In this document: in pieces, positions 1 through 9,123 of the stretch
Layout: the number at the start of each line of letters is the position of its first letter
Numbering within the stretch: the first letter of the stretch is position 1
NCBI RefSeq assembly: GCF_013072695.1
Contig: NZ_LXUK01000022.1
Coordinates: forward strand, 242,964 to 306,963
DNA length: 64,000 nt
Reading direction: 5' to 3'
Source of the DNA: Acinetobacter sp. Ac_5812
GTDB lineage: Bacteria; Pseudomonadota; Gammaproteobacteria; Pseudomonadales; Moraxellaceae
Made by a program: the position numbers and the translations under genes
The notes under the pieces: generated by a model
The model's input: only the letters and a program-made list of their open reading frames with translations
Told to the model about the DNA's origin: nothing
The model's database searches: none

Positions 1-565
1 CATTAAATTGAATGTCCAGACCTTGTTGTAAATCACCCCAAGCTTTGCCTTTTGGTACACCGAGTTGAATCAAAGCCTGTGTATCTAATCGCTTTTGAGT
101 GTATTGCGAGATAATACTAAATGCAAAGCTAGCTACACGATGACTGAGTGGGTGGGCTTGAATTGAAAGATTATCCGTCAGTTGCTGTATCTGAGTCGCT
201 TCATTTACATCGATAAAGTGGAGTGGGTAAGGTAAATGTAGATCAGTGAGCTGTGCTGTAACTTCAATCCATTGTTGAATTTCTTTAGGCGCGATAATGG
301 TTAAAGGTGCAGTACGGGTATTCATACCTGCACTTGCAAGTAAGCCGACTAGACCATAGCAGTGATCGCCGTGAACATGGCTAATGCAGATCGCAATTAA
401 GCTTTGTAATGAAAGCTTGGCCTGCTGAATTCGATGCTGAGTGCCTTCACCTGCATCCACCAATATCCAGTCTTTATTCTTGCTGTTGCGGATGGCTAAA
501 CCAGAAACATTGCGTGTGAGTGTGGGTACACCAGAAGATGTGCCTAAAAAAGTAAAATGAAGCAT
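1..565 (-). CDS. rnz: Ribonuclease Z, 5' part (runs off the window)
   Basis: Metallo-beta-lactamase-fold endoribonuclease that trims the 3' end of tRNA precursors. The visible 188 residues open with the family start MLHFTFLGTSSGVPT (like the MxLxFLGTSxGVPT start of RNase Z) and carry the zinc/metal motif SHVHGDHCYGL, matching HxHxDH. The later stretch HPLSHRVASFAF fits a second metal-ligand region. The C-terminal part lies beyond the left edge. I chose the ATG at 565 because it gives the conserved N-terminus; an in-frame ATG at 583 would add six residues. It is divergent from the RtcR gene with only 67 bp between them. Family assignment is firm; the gene is incomplete only because the window ends. 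Confidence 0.9.
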   Translation of the reverse strand, partial: MLHFTFLGTSSGVPTLTRNVSGLAIRNSKNKDWILVDAGEGTQHRIQQAKLSLQSLIAICISHVHGDHCYGLVGLLASAGMNTRTAPLTIIAPKEIQQWIEVTAQLTDLHLPYPLHFIDVNEATQIQQLTDNLSIQAHPLSHRVASFAFSIISQYTQKRLDTQALIQLGVPKGKAWGDLQQGLDIQFN

Positions 566-632
566 ATTGTTGGAATTTTTCATTGAATTGCGTATTGTAT
601 CTGATAGACATATATAAAATATTATAGAAATT

Positions 633-2249
633 ATGCTGAATGCAAAGAAAACCGTCGTCATTGGCTTTGTAGGCTCTACTTTAGATCAAGGAAAGCGTCC
701 TGATCGTTGGCAACGCTGGCGTCCAACGTTGAGTCTTCTGATGCATGAAGATCTGATTGTGGACGAACTGGTACTATTGCATGATCGACAACATCATAAT
801 TTAGTCAAGTTTATTGCCGAAGATGCGCAAGATGTGTCGCCATCGACTAACGTGTCGGGGCAGCGAGTGAGTATCCGTGATCCTTGGGATTTTGCCGAGG
901 TCTATGGTGCGCTGTATGACTTTGTAAAAACCTATCCATTTGATACTGAAAAAAATAACTATCTTTTGCATATCACGACAGGCACACACGTTGGTCAAAT
1001 CTGTTGGTATCTATTAGTCGATGCCAATTATTTGCCTGCCAAGCTGATTCAAAGTGCACCCAATCAACAGAAAACACCCGAAGGTGAATATCGCATCATT
1101 GATCTGGACTTGTCTCGCTATGATGTTCTCAAGCAGCGTTTTGAAGATGAGCAACAACAAAACTGGCAACAGCTGAAAGCAAATATTTCAACTTATAACC
1201 CCGAATTTAATCAACTGATCACTGAAGTTGAGTTGGTGGCAACGCGTTCCAGCGCACCGATTTTGATTATGGGTGCAACTGGGGTGGGTAAATCACATTT
1301 AGCCAAACAAATCTTTCAATTAAAGAAAGATAAGTTTCATTTGAATGGCCGCTTTATTGATGTCAACTGTGCGACCTTACGTGGTGACAGTGCCATGTCG
1401 AGTTTGTTTGGTCATATCAAAGGTGCATTTACGGGAGCAGCAGCTTCGCGGACAGGTTTATTAAAAAGTGCCGATCAGGGTATTTTGTTTTTGGATGAAA
1501 TTGGTGAGCTTGGGCTGGATGAACAAGCGATGCTGCTCAAGGCGCTTGAGGATAAATCTTTTTTTCCTGTAGGAAGTGACAAAGAGGTTCAGGCAGATTT
1601 TCAACTGATTGCGGGGACAAATCGAGATCTAAGAACTGAAGTGCAAGCAGGGCGCTTTCGTGAAGATTTATGGGCTCGACTCAATACATGGACTTTCTTT
1701 TTGCCCAATCTTAAAGATCGAATCGAAGATATTGCACCGAATATTGAGTTTGAATTGCAACGCTTTGCGGTAAACCATCAACGACAGTTACGGTTTCAAC
1801 GAGATGCACTCGATGTGTATTTGAAATTTGCCAAATCTAGAGAAGCATCATGGCAGGGCAATTTCCGTGATTTAACTGCCAGTGTGACGCGGTTAGCGAC
1901 ATTATCCAGTGGTGAGTTGATCCGTTCAGAAACAGTCGAAAAAGAGATTCAGCGTTTAAAGCAGTTGTGGTCGATTCAAACTACACAACGTGAATTTAAG
2001 GAAAAGGATGTTCTACTCAAGTATTTAGATCAAACGCAGTTGAGCGAGATCGATGAGTTTGATCAGATTCAACTGCGTGGGGTGCTACAAGTCTGCGCAA
2101 ATGCCAAGTCGATGGCGGATGCTGGACGTCAACTGTTTGCAGCTTCACGCCAACAACGTAATACCACCAATGATAGTGACCGAGTCAAAAAGTATTTGGC
2201 TCGGTTTGGCTTAAGTTGGGGGATTTTCAGTAATCATTCAACTGGATGA
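633..2249 (+). CDS. rtcR: RtcR-type sigma-54-dependent transcriptional activator
   Basis: Bacterial enhancer-binding protein that in other bacteria turns on the RNA repair genes rtcB (ligase) and rtcA (cyclase). Seen: an N-terminal RtcR/CARF-like domain (about 1-180, with HITTGTHVGQ at 113-122), then an AAA+ sigma-54 interaction domain with Walker A GATGVGKS (214-221), the sigma-54 contact loop GAFTGA (264-269) and Walker B LFLDE (285-289), then a C-terminal helix-turn-helix region. Length 538 is normal for the family. Known for the family: the CARF-like domain senses an RNA-derived ligand. No rtcB or rtcA is visible; its neighbours are rnz (divergent) and a convergent DUF2157 gene whose end overlaps it by 16 bp. 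I see no clear -24/-12 sigma-54 promoter in the 67-bp gap to rnz. Confidence 0.9.
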   Translation: MLNAKKTVVIGFVGSTLDQGKRPDRWQRWRPTLSLLMHEDLIVDELVLLHDRQHHNLVKFIAEDAQDVSPSTNVSGQRVSIRDPWDFAEVYGALYDFVKTYPFDTEKNNYLLHITTGTHVGQICWYLLVDANYLPAKLIQSAPNQQKTPEGEYRIIDLDLSRYDVLKQRFEDEQQQNWQQLKANISTYNPEFNQLITEVELVATRSSAPILIMGATGVGKSHLAKQIFQLKKDKFHLNGRFIDVNCATLRGDSAMSSLFGHIKGAFTGAAASRTGLLKSADQGILFLDEIGELGLDEQAMLLKALEDKSFFPVGSDKEVQADFQLIAGTNRDLRTEVQAGRFREDLWARLNTWTFFLPNLKDRIEDIAPNIEFELQRFAVNHQRQLRFQRDALDVYLKFAKSREASWQGNFRDLTASVTRLATLSSGELIRSETVEKEIQRLKQLWSIQTTQREFKEKDVLLKYLDQTQLSEIDEFDQIQLRGVLQVCANAKSMADAGRQLFAASRQQRNTTNDSDRVKKYLARFGLSWGIFSNHSTG

Positions 2250-3304
2250 TCTTTCTTTATTTGGGGTTGGTTAGGTAGAAATTCTAAGTTCCAGAGCTTT
2301 TCGGCATGCCGGCCAATCCACCAGAATGACACAGCGAGCAAGATAAAGAAAATAGCTTTGTGCATGCCATTCCAAAAGAACTCAAAATACTTGGTGTAGA
2401 GGTTAATAAATAAGAAGGTGATACCAAAACCACGTGAGGTGGCATCATCGTGTTTTAAACCATAGACAATCGCGATGATGGCAATAAACGCGAATAGAAC
2501 ACCCCAATGCAACAGCTCATATTGTTTAACGCTATACCAACTCCCTAAGTCACCATAATTGCCAAAGATTGAGAGAATCCATAAGGCAATAAATAGATAC
2601 AGAAGGCCCATGACATAGGTTGAATGTGCAAAGTCTTTAAAATGCGCATAGCGTTTAAACAGCAAGCTTAATCCAATCAGTGCGCCGCCAAACAAGACAA
2701 AGCGTAAAGGGAAGTTCATGCCTAGATAATAAGCACCCCAGCCCGACATATAGCCTGTTTCTGTCCCAAACCATGAACCAAGTGAAAGTAGGGAAAACAC
2801 CCAGATCAGTTTAGAAGGGAACCAGAAGGCAAGTGCTGCATAAATGATGGTGGAGAGCAGAAATAATAAAGAGAAATGTCCACTACCAGTATCAATGGCT
2901 TGGCCAAAATAGGCGACAGACGCTGCGGTAGAGAGCACGCCTGCAAAAATAATCGCTTCATTGCTAAATTGATGCAGCGGTTTGGTTTTACGTCGATGAT
3001 AGGCAAAGCCATAAAAGGCTGCTGCAACCACAGCAAAAATCAGACAAGGAATGATTTTGGAATCAATAAAGATTTTTTCAATCAATTCCATCAAGAATTT
3101 ATCGGCGGTAATTGCAGCAATGGCAATTACGGCACAAATCATTGAAATCCAGAATGAGTATTTTGCCAAACGTTCCCAGTCAAAAGGTCGAATCGAAAAA
3201 CTTTGATTTAAATCATTGGCAACATCGGGCGTAATCGTGCCTTGTTGTTGCCAATGTTCAATGGTTTGCTTTAAAAAAAGTCCCTGTTTTTTATTTAATT
3301 TCAT
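2234..3304 (-). CDS. DUF2157 multi-pass membrane protein
   Basis: Predicted 356-residue inner-membrane protein. After a soluble N-terminal region of about 45 residues (MKLNKKQGLFLKQTIEHW, the typical DUF2157 opening) come roughly nine to ten hydrophobic segments, many rich in aromatic residues, ending in a short charged tail. DUF2157 has no established function. I chose the ATG at 3304 because it begins the conserved N-terminus; an in-frame ATG nine codons upstream (3331) is possible. The gene converges on the rtcR gene and the two overlap at their 3' ends by 16 bp, so no terminator fits between them. Family assignment is likely; role unknown. Confidence 0.75.
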   Translation of the reverse strand: MKLNKKQGLFLKQTIEHWQQQGTITPDVANDLNQSFSIRPFDWERLAKYSFWISMICAVIAIAAITADKFLMELIEKIFIDSKIIPCLIFAVVAAAFYGFAYHRRKTKPLHQFSNEAIIFAGVLSTAASVAYFGQAIDTGSGHFSLLFLLSTIIYAALAFWFPSKLIWVFSLLSLGSWFGTETGYMSGWGAYYLGMNFPLRFVLFGGALIGLSLLFKRYAHFKDFAHSTYVMGLLYLFIALWILSIFGNYGDLGSWYSVKQYELLHWGVLFAFIAIIAIVYGLKHDDATSRGFGITFLFINLYTKYFEFFWNGMHKAIFFILLAVSFWWIGRHAEKLWNLEFLPNQPQIKKDHPVE

Positions 3305-3397
3305 TATGAAAGAACCCGAATGTCTGTACATCTATACTGATATAACAGACATTGGATTCAAAACACGTATATTTTTCTTAGTAATTTGTTGTTAAAT

Positions 3398-4027
3398 CTA
3401 CAGTTTTAAAAAGTGAGCAATCACTTGTCTGAGCTGCTTTAAGTAACCAGTAAAGAAATGATTGGCACCTGGCAAAATCGTGATCGGATGTTTTTGTGGT
3501 TTTGCCCAGGCAATCATATCTGAGAGCAAGGTAATATCATCCTGTTCACCGTGAACAAATAGAATGTCGCCGTCAATTGCAGGAGTTTTGTAATGGCGTA
3601 AATCAACCACCGAGCCTGTAGGTAAACCACATAACACCAACTGTTTAGGACGTAATTCATCGTTGAGTTGTACTTGGCATTTTGCGAGTACATGTGAACC
3701 AAAGCTAAAGCCACCTGCGTAGAAGGTTAAACCTGCATGTTTTGCACGGGCATATTCAATCACAGCCATGATGTCATCAGTCTCGCCGTGCCCTTGGTCA
3801 TGTGTGCCTTCACTGCCAGCTAAACCACGAAAACTTGGACGATACACAATACAGCCCATTTCATTGAAAATCTGAGCCAATAAAACAGGGACTTTGTGAT
3901 GCGGTGTACCACCTTGTAAGGGATGTGGATGGCAGACGACAGCAAAACCTGTGATTTCACCTTGGGGTTGATCAACAAACATTTCGATTTGACCAACAGG
4001 ACCTTGGATGAATAATTGCTCAGACAT
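3398..4027 (-). CDS. Alpha/beta hydrolase (COG2945-like), small serine hydrolase
   Basis: A 209-residue alpha/beta-fold hydrolase. The nucleophile elbow GFSFGS places Ser108 at the turn; HPHPLQGG (33-40) is the usual oxyanion-side signature of this dienelactone-hydrolase-like group; VHGEQDD (about 170) supplies an acidic residue and GANHFF (about 190) the catalytic His. The compact size without a lid domain matches COG2945. The substrate is unknown. It starts divergently from yaaA, about 125 bp away, and stands alone. Annotated as a hydrolase only; esterase or acyltransferase-like activity cannot be told from sequence. Confidence 0.82.
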   Translation of the reverse strand: MSEQLFIQGPVGQIEMFVDQPQGEITGFAVVCHPHPLQGGTPHHKVPVLLAQIFNEMGCIVYRPSFRGLAGSEGTHDQGHGETDDIMAVIEYARAKHAGLTFYAGGFSFGSHVLAKCQVQLNDELRPKQLVLCGLPTGSVVDLRHYKTPAIDGDILFVHGEQDDITLLSDMIAWAKPQKHPITILPGANHFFTGYLKQLRQVIAHFLKL

Positions 4028-4151
4028 AAGATACGCAATGGATAATGGAAGAATCCACTATTTTACCGATAAAACTGAACGAGAACACGAATTGGCATTA
4101 AAAATTATCAACTGTTATAGTTTCACCAAGATAAATTTATTTTGATTGATT

Positions 4152-4934
4152 ATGCTTGCTTTAATTTCTCCTGCTAAAACACTTGATTACACTACAGCAT
4201 TACCTACAGATACTTACACTCAACCACGTTTGTTGGCGCAATCTCAACAGTTGATTGATGTATGTCGTAAACTTTCGGCAACTGAAATTGCATCATTGAT
4301 GACAGTGAGCGAAAAAATTGCCAATTTAAATGTAGAACGTTTTCGTGACTGGAATGCAGATTTTGATTTTTCCAATGCCCGTCAAGCCTTGTTTGCATTC
4401 AAAGGTGATGTGTATACGGGTTTAGATGCTTATCATCTAAAAGACCAAGAGATTGATTTTGCCCAACAGCATTTACGTATGCTGTCTGGTCTTTATGGTT
4501 TATTGCGTCCGTTAGACTTGATGATGCCTTACCGTTTGGAAATGGGGACTAAACTAAAAAATAAGCGTGGTCATAATCTATATGAATTCTGGGGCAGTAT
4601 TATCACTGATCAAATTAACCAAGATTTAGCTGAAATTGATGCAAAAGTATTGGTAAATTTGGCTTCTGACGAATATTATAAATCTGTGAATGAAAAGAAT
4701 ATTCAGGCAGAAATTATCAAGCCTGTATTCTTGGATCAGAAGAACGGAAAATATAAAGTCATTAGTTTCTATGCGAAAAAAGCGCGTGGGCTGATGGCAA
4801 GATACTTGATTGAAAATAAATTAAGCCAAGTAGAACAATTAAAAGCATTTGATAGTGAAGGGTATTACTTTGATGCTGAAAGTTCATCAAATAAAGAATT
4901 GGTCTTTAAGAGAGATGAGCAACACGCAGCTTAG
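4152..4934 (+). CDS. yaaA: Peroxide stress protein YaaA (DUF328/UPF0246)
   Basis: A 260-residue cytoplasmic protein of the YaaA family, which in E. coli lowers free iron and protects DNA and proteins during hydrogen peroxide stress. It shows the family opening [13 protein letters not shown], the segment [16 protein letters not shown] and the central [11 protein letters not shown], followed by [15 protein letters not shown] and late [13 protein letters not shown]. The ATG at 4152 gives the conserved start; the TTG two codons earlier is less likely. It lies just upstream of a small unknown gene (21-bp gap) and an HD hydrolase, possibly one transcript. Assignment firm; role from family knowledge. 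Confidence 0.92.
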   Translation: MLALISPAKTLDYTTALPTDTYTQPRLLAQSQQLIDVCRKLSATEIASLMTVSEKIANLNVERFRDWNADFDFSNARQALFAFKGDVYTGLDAYHLKDQEIDFAQQHLRMLSGLYGLLRPLDLMMPYRLEMGTKLKNKRGHNLYEFWGSIITDQINQDLAEIDAKVLVNLASDEYYKSVNEKNIQAEIIKPVFLDQKNGKYKVISFYAKKARGLMARYLIENKLSQVEQLKAFDSEGYYFDAESSSNKELVFKRDEQHAA

Positions 4935-4955
4935 ATTTGCCTTGGGCAGGGTGGG

Positions 4956-5219
4956 ATGTTAACCAAAGAACATTTATTAAAACATGCGATATCGTCTGAT
5001 CAAGTCCAAGTTAAAGGACATTTGACTGAACCTCGGAGTTATGGGGTATATGCACTGCCTTTAGATCGAGATGGAAGCAGACGTTTTCGTTTTGGCAATC
5101 ATCCCGTACGTCAGCAGGAACTGAAACATGAGTTTGGTTCCTGCACTTTGTATCAGCTTTTTCTTGAGCGTAAGGATGCTGAATCATTGGCAAAGTGGCT
5201 GAATAAAGAAATCCAATGA
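4956..5219 (+). CDS. Small conserved-looking hypothetical protein, 87 aa
   Basis: I do not recognise this protein. It is 87 residues, charged, without signal peptide or membrane segment. It has a central RSYGVYALP...GSRRFRFGNHPVRQQEL stretch rich in Arg and aromatic residues, and an amphipathic C-terminal helix (ERKDAESLAKWLNKEIQ). It sits 21 bp after yaaA and 9 bp before the next gene, in the same direction, so co-transcription is likely. Codon use resembles its neighbours. Tight packing and lack of overlap support a real gene. Confidence 0.65.
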   Translation: MLTKEHLLKHAISSDQVQVKGHLTEPRSYGVYALPLDRDGSRRFRFGNHPVRQQELKHEFGSCTLYQLFLERKDAESLAKWLNKEIQ

Positions 5220-5228
5220 GGCTTAGCA

Positions 5229-5846
5229 ATGCCGCAATATTTAACTTTATTAGAAAAATCGTGGTCTGAGCTGCATCAGTATTATCATTTTTCTGAGCCG
5301 CAGAAAGTTTTTAATAAGTTGATTGCTGCCTACAGTGAAAAGCAGCGGGCTTATCATACGCTGCAACATTTATATGAGTGTTTGGCTTTGCTTGAGTCGA
5401 TTCGAGTTAATTTAAATGATGCACATGCAGTTATATTGGCGCTCTGGTTCCATGATGCAGTTTATGATCCACAAGCCAAAGATAATGAACTTAAAAGTGC
5501 TGAGCTGTTCGAGCAGTATTTGGCTCAAGATTTACCAAACGATGTTGTTCAAAAGATAAGGTGGTGGATTGTTGCCACGCAAAAGCATGCATCGACAGAT
5601 GAGTTGGATTTACAGTTTTTACTGGATATTGATTTGGCGATTCTAGCGGCTTCATCTGAGCGTTTTGCGGAATATGAACAGCAGATTCAGCAGGAATATG
5701 CTTGGGTTGATCCAGATGTCTATTCGATTAAAAGAAAACAAGTCCTAGCGCATTTTTATCAGATAGAACCGCTGTATCAAACTGAATATTTTCAGCAGGA
5801 TTTTGAGCAGCGTGCCAAAAATAATTTAAAGAATATAATAGAATAA
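5229..5846 (+). CDS. HD-superfamily phosphohydrolase-like protein
   Basis: A 205-residue all-helical protein of the predicted metal-dependent HD hydrolases (COG4339 type). Metal-ligand candidates are His43 and His47 in AYHTLQHL, the HD pair His75-Asp76 in LWFHDAVYD, and the late Asp in LLDIDLAIL. The order YHTxxH - WFHDxVYD - DxDLxxL is typical. The family's substrate is not established; nucleotides are a general expectation for HD proteins. It follows the 87-aa gene by 9 bp and precedes the NUDIX gene by 29 bp, consistent with one operon of small housecleaning enzymes. Confidence 0.8.
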   Translation: MPQYLTLLEKSWSELHQYYHFSEPQKVFNKLIAAYSEKQRAYHTLQHLYECLALLESIRVNLNDAHAVILALWFHDAVYDPQAKDNELKSAELFEQYLAQDLPNDVVQKIRWWIVATQKHASTDELDLQFLLDIDLAILAASSERFAEYEQQIQQEYAWVDPDVYSIKRKQVLAHFYQIEPLYQTEYFQQDFEQRAKNNLKNIIE

Positions 5847-5875
5847 ATAATTAAAACGAAGCCTTTGAGTAATAA

Positions 5876-6331
5876 GTGAAAGATTTAACATTAGAGATAG
5901 CTGAGGGGAAGCTTAATATCCGTGTGGCTGCTTGGATAGAACATGAAGATCAGATTTTAGTTTCTACATTTCCAGATGGAAGCATCTCTTTGGTTGGAGG
6001 ACGGTTAAAGTTTTCGGAAACGACCTTAGAGGGGATTCAACGAGAAGTATTGGAGGAAACCGGAGAAGATTTTAATTCACCTGTGCTTTTCGCGATCGTT
6101 GAAAACTTTTTCTATGATTCCGTCATCGGGCAACATTTCCATGAGTTTCTTTATATTTATAAAGGTCATATCCACACAAAAGCTAGTTATGTTGATGACT
6201 CTAATGCTGCTCAAGTGATTTCATGGATGCCAAAGAGTCAGATCAAACTGCTAAAGCCAGATGTTTTAAGTGACCTTGCTTTACGATCAAGTGAGCATGT
6301 TGTTCATCTCATTAATCTCGAGTCAAGATAA
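5876..6331 (+). CDS. NUDIX hydrolase
   Basis: A 151-residue NUDIX-fold hydrolase. A full NUDIX box lies at residues 42-64: G-x5-E (GRLKFSE), seven residues, then REVLEETGED. This is the metal-binding catalytic helix of enzymes that cleave nucleoside diphosphates linked to another group. The upstream strand VGGRL and downstream FYDSVIGQHFHEFLYIY are usual for the fold. The substrate is not predictable. The start is GTG at 5876; no ATG lies before the conserved region. The gene ends just before a bidirectional terminator shared with thiG. Confidence 0.85.
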   Translation: MKDLTLEIAEGKLNIRVAAWIEHEDQILVSTFPDGSISLVGGRLKFSETTLEGIQREVLEETGEDFNSPVLFAIVENFFYDSVIGQHFHEFLYIYKGHIHTKASYVDDSNAAQVISWMPKSQIKLLKPDVLSDLALRSSEHVVHLINLESR

Positions 6332-6348
6332 AATCATCATCGCATTAA

Positions 6349-6376
6349 AAAAAAGGAGCTCAAAAGCTCCTTTTAA
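6349..6376. terminator. Bidirectional intrinsic terminator between NUDIX gene and thiG
   Basis: Perfect 10-bp stem AAAAGGAGCT (6352-6361) / AGCTCCTTTT (6366-6375) with a CAAA loop. A T-run follows on the minus strand (for thiG) and a T-rich tract on the plus strand (for the NUDIX gene). Confidence 0.85.
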
Positions 6377-6387
6377 TCTTTCTTTTC

Positions 6388-7173
6388 TTACTTAAAGAAA
6401 TAACCTGTTTCAGGTGAGCTCGCATTGGCCATACGCTTGCGTGGCATACGACCTGCTAAAAATGCTTCACGACCTGCTTCAACCGCTTTCTTCATGGCTG
6501 AAGCCATTAAAATCGGATTTTGCGCAGCCGCAATCGCTGTATTCATGAGTACGCCGTCACAACCCAATTCCATTGCAATGGCAGCATCGCTGGCAGTACC
6601 AACACCTGCATCTACTAAAACAGGGACTTTGGCATTTTCTTTGATAATTGAAATGGTATGTGGATTCAAAATACCAAGACCAGAACCAATTAAGCTACCC
6701 AAAGGCATGATCGCAACACAACCCATACTTTCAAGTTCTTGCGCAACAATAGGGTCATCTGAGGTGTAGACCATGATTTCAAAGCCATCATCAATCAGGG
6801 TCTGCGCTGCTTTCAGTGTTGCAGTGACATTTGGGTATAAAGTTTTTTCATCACCAAGGACTTCTAACTTCACCAAATTGTGACCATCAAGCAGTTCACG
6901 TGCCAGCATACAGGTACGAATCGCGCTATCTGCATCAAAACAACCTGCGGTATTTGGCAGGATTGTGTATTTCTCAGGTGGAATCACTGAAAGCAAATTC
7001 GGCTGATCGGCATGCTGGCCGATGTTTACACGACGAATTGCAACGGTGACTATTTCAGCGCCACTGGCTTGAATGGCTAAATCAGTTTCATTGAGATCTT
7101 TATATTTACCAGTTCCGACCAATAAACGAGATTGGAAAGTACGTGAACCAACAATTAAAGGGGAATCTTGCAT
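6388..7173 (-). CDS. thiG: Thiazole synthase ThiG
   Basis: Makes the thiazole phosphate half of thiamine from deoxyxylulose 5-phosphate, dehydroglycine or iminoglycine, and the sulfur carried by ThiS thiocarboxylate. 261 residues, the usual length, as a TIM barrel: [12 protein letters not shown] near the start, EIVTVAIRR, the Schiff-base lysine region [15 protein letters not shown], then [14 protein letters not shown] and [11 protein letters not shown] in the phosphate-binding end. It lies 23 bp after thiS in the DUF423-thiS-thiG operon, so carrier and acceptor enzyme are made together. It ends at a strong terminator. Assignment firm. Confidence 0.97.
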   Translation of the reverse strand: MQDSPLIVGSRTFQSRLLVGTGKYKDLNETDLAIQASGAEIVTVAIRRVNIGQHADQPNLLSVIPPEKYTILPNTAGCFDADSAIRTCMLARELLDGHNLVKLEVLGDEKTLYPNVTATLKAAQTLIDDGFEIMVYTSDDPIVAQELESMGCVAIMPLGSLIGSGLGILNPHTISIIKENAKVPVLVDAGVGTASDAAIAMELGCDGVLMNTAIAAAQNPILMASAMKKAVEAGREAFLAGRMPRKRMANASSPETGYFFK

Positions 7174-7196
7174 GGGCTTACTCCATTTTTAGCCGA

Positions 7197-7394
7197 TTAG
7201 CCGCCACCAACAGCTTGAATAATTTCAATACGATCTTCAGGAGCAATTGTCGTTTGCTCAAGTCTACTTTTCGGAATAATCTGCTGGTTCTTCTCTACAG
7301 CAAAGCGTTTGCCTTCTAAGGCTAAATTCTGAATCAATTGCTGTAGGTTTTCACAAGACGTGTCTGTTGACTCGCCATTTAAATAGATGTGCAT
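7197..7394 (-). CDS. thiS: Sulfur carrier protein ThiS
   Basis: A 65-residue ubiquitin-like sulfur carrier. Its C-terminal glycine becomes a thiocarboxylate that gives sulfur to ThiG. The opening MHIYLNGES and the end IEIIQAVGGG with terminal Gly-Gly are diagnostic. The ATG at 7394 is preceded by AAGGA at a good distance; a TTG two codons upstream is disfavoured. It starts 9 bp after the end of the DUF423 gene and lies directly upstream of thiG, which confirms the role. ThiF and ThiC are not in this window. Confidence 0.95.
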   Translation of the reverse strand: MHIYLNGESTDTSCENLQQLIQNLALEGKRFAVEKNQQIIPKSRLEQTTIAPEDRIEIIQAVGGG

Positions 7395-7403
7395 GATCAA
7401 TCC

Positions 7404-7769
7404 TTATTTCGCATGCTTGATTGCTTGCCATGCGAGTAACAGCCAGCCCGCTATCATAAACGCACCGCCAATCGGTGTAATCGCACCTAAAATTCGAGGT
7501 AGGCCGAGCGCCATAATGTACAACGAACCGCAGAAAAAGATGATACCAATTTGGATCAAAATAAAAGGAATTTTTATTGGGAATGTTGCTGTGGTTTTAT
7601 GCAGGACACCCAAGATAAGCAAACCAATCGCATGATAGAAAAAGTATTGAGTTGCTGTTCCCCACCAAGTAAGTTGTTCTGGGGTTGCAAAAGATTTGAG
7701 TCCATGAGCGCCGAAAGCACCCAACATAACTGCAAGCGCAAGGTTAAGCGCTGAGATAGCTATCCACAT
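7404..7769 (-). CDS. DUF423 small membrane protein (YgdD-like)
   Basis: A 121-residue inner-membrane protein with four hydrophobic segments. The opening LNLALAVMLGAFGAHGLK, then YFFYHAIGLLILG and GLPRILGAITPIGGAFMIAGWL, are typical of the DUF423/YgdD family. The function is unknown. It is the first gene of a minus-strand unit followed 9 bp later by thiS and then thiG, so it is probably co-transcribed with thiamine synthesis genes. That may be chance packing; nothing in the protein suggests thiamine chemistry. Confidence 0.85.
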   Translation of the reverse strand: MWIAISALNLALAVMLGAFGAHGLKSFATPEQLTWWGTATQYFFYHAIGLLILGVLHKTTATFPIKIPFILIQIGIIFFCGSLYIMALGLPRILGAITPIGGAFMIAGWLLLAWQAIKHAK

Positions 7770-7840
7770 AATGATAATGGAACTGGAAATTTGATGAACA
7801 AAGTTAACATATTCGGGTGCTTAAACAAAGCCAGATAAAA

Positions 7841-7862
7841 CAAAAGGGCATTAAAGCCCTTG
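7841..7862 (-). terminator. rpoH intrinsic terminator
   Basis: Stem AAGGGC (7844-7849) / GCCCTT (7856-7861), six-base loop. On the minus strand it is followed by a T-rich tract (TGTTTTATC). It lies 16 bp after the rpoH stop. Confidence 0.8.
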
Positions 7863-7876
7863 TGTTTGATTCGGTT

Positions 7877-8746
7877 TTAACTTGCAGACATTGCCGTTTT
7901 GATTTTTTCCATTGCATTCTTTTCAAGCTGGCGAATACGTTCTGCGGAAACATTATATTCTGCAGCCAATTCATGCAAGGTTGATTTATCATCATCTAAC
8001 CAGCGACGTTGTAAAATATTCCGTGAACGATCATCAAGCTGATCCATTGCCTCATGTAAGGCCGTAGTGCTTTGCTCTTCGTAATCCTCTTCTTCAACTA
8101 AGCGTGCTGGATCGTAACGATTATCTTCTAAATAGAGTGCCGGTGCTGTATGAGGTGTGTCGTCATCGTCATCGCCTTGAGCTTCAAAAGCAGCATCATA
8201 AGCGGTTAAGCGACCTTCCATTTCGAGCACTTGCTCTGGCGTGACATTCAAATCATTGGCAATTGATTTCGCTTCTTCCAAAGTGAGTCGTTTGCTTGAT
8301 TTTTTAAGGCTACGTAAGTTAAAAAATAATTTACGTTGTGCTTTGGTCGTTGCGATTTTGACAATACGCCAGTTACGAATCACATATTCATGTATTTCGG
8401 CTTTAATCCAGTGCACTGCAAAAGAAACTAAGCGAACACCCATATTTGGATCGAAGCGTTTGACCGCTTTCATTAATCCAAGGTTACCTTCTTGAATGAG
8501 ATCGCCTTGTGGCAATCCGTAACCTGCATAACTACGTGCAATATGGACAACAAAGCGTAGGTGTGACATTACCAATAGTTTGGCAGCATCAAGATCTTGG
8601 TCATAATAATAACGCTCAGCAAGTTCTTTTTCCTGCTCGGCCGTTAGAATTGGAATTTGATTGACAGTACTGATATATGCACCAAGGTTTACGCCTGGCG
8701 CAGACAATGACAGGGGCATCAATTGATTGCTGCTGTCAGTAGTCAT
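7877..8746 (-). CDS. rpoH: RNA polymerase heat-shock sigma factor sigma-32
   Basis: Directs RNA polymerase to heat-shock promoters. 289 residues, normal for RpoH. Seen: region 2 with [38 protein letters not shown] and the core-binding/-10 part [24 protein letters not shown]; the RpoH box QRKLFFNLR; region 4 with ILQRRWLDD...[28 protein letters not shown] as -35 helix-turn-helix. A run of four Asp (GDDDDDT) lies in the variable linker. It stands alone, 131 bp after the TusA-like gene. Translation of rpoH is temperature-controlled in relatives, but I cannot show that here. Confidence 0.97.
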   Translation of the reverse strand: MTTDSSNQLMPLSLSAPGVNLGAYISTVNQIPILTAEQEKELAERYYYDQDLDAAKLLVMSHLRFVVHIARSYAGYGLPQGDLIQEGNLGLMKAVKRFDPNMGVRLVSFAVHWIKAEIHEYVIRNWRIVKIATTKAQRKLFFNLRSLKKSSKRLTLEEAKSIANDLNVTPEQVLEMEGRLTAYDAAFEAQGDDDDDTPHTAPALYLEDNRYDPARLVEEEDYEEQSTTALHEAMDQLDDRSRNILQRRWLDDDKSTLHELAAEYNVSAERIRQLEKNAMEKIKTAMSAS

Positions 8747-8877
8747 GGAGTCTCCTTATAGGATGGTATTTAAGTCAACAATTTCATCTTAATGCGAATG
8801 TTCTTCATCACTAAGGAAATTTGAGTATAAAAATGTAAAGTTATCTAGTTTATCTTTAGCTAGAGTTTAGCAAAGAA

Positions 8878-9123
8878 TCACGTAGATTCAATTAAATAGT
8901 GAAATTCACGATCTGAAATTTTTTGTGTCTGACATTGAAGTTGCTGAATTTGGCAATATCGTGTTACATCAATTTCACTGTGTGGGTCAGAGGACTTTAA
9001 TAAATATTGCTGTGTACCATCAGCTTTCTTTAGTGCGCGCTTTAGCATTAATAGCGGCATTGGGCAGGGTTGCCCTAAGGCATCAATAATGATGAGAGTA
9101 TCGGGTGTGTCGGTCATATTCAT
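8878..9123 (-). CDS. TusA-family sulfurtransferase-like protein
   Basis: An 81-residue sulfur-carrier-type protein with the diagnostic LGQPCPMPLL: Cys20 in a C-P-x-P motif near the N-terminus, followed by an amphipathic helix (LMLKRALKKA) and the beta-alpha-beta pattern of the SirA/TusA fold. TusA passes persulfide sulfur to the tRNA 2-thiolation pathway; paralogues feed other sulfur routes. A second Cys is in the C-terminal half. Two in-frame ATGs (9123 and 9117) are possible. It stands 131 bp upstream of rpoH. I call the family, not the exact orthologue. Confidence 0.82.
   Translation of the reverse strand: MNMTDTPDTLIIIDALGQPCPMPLLMLKRALKKADGTQQYLLKSSDPHSEIDVTRYCQIQQLQCQTQKISDREFHYLIEST

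Noticed and set aside
566..632. Sigma-54 promoter in the rnz-rtcR gap
   Set aside because: No GG-N10-GC with the surrounding consensus on either strand; GGAA...TTGC there has wrong spacing.
6425..6769. 114-residue plus-strand frame
   Set aside because: Shadow of thiG on the other strand; thiG is certain.
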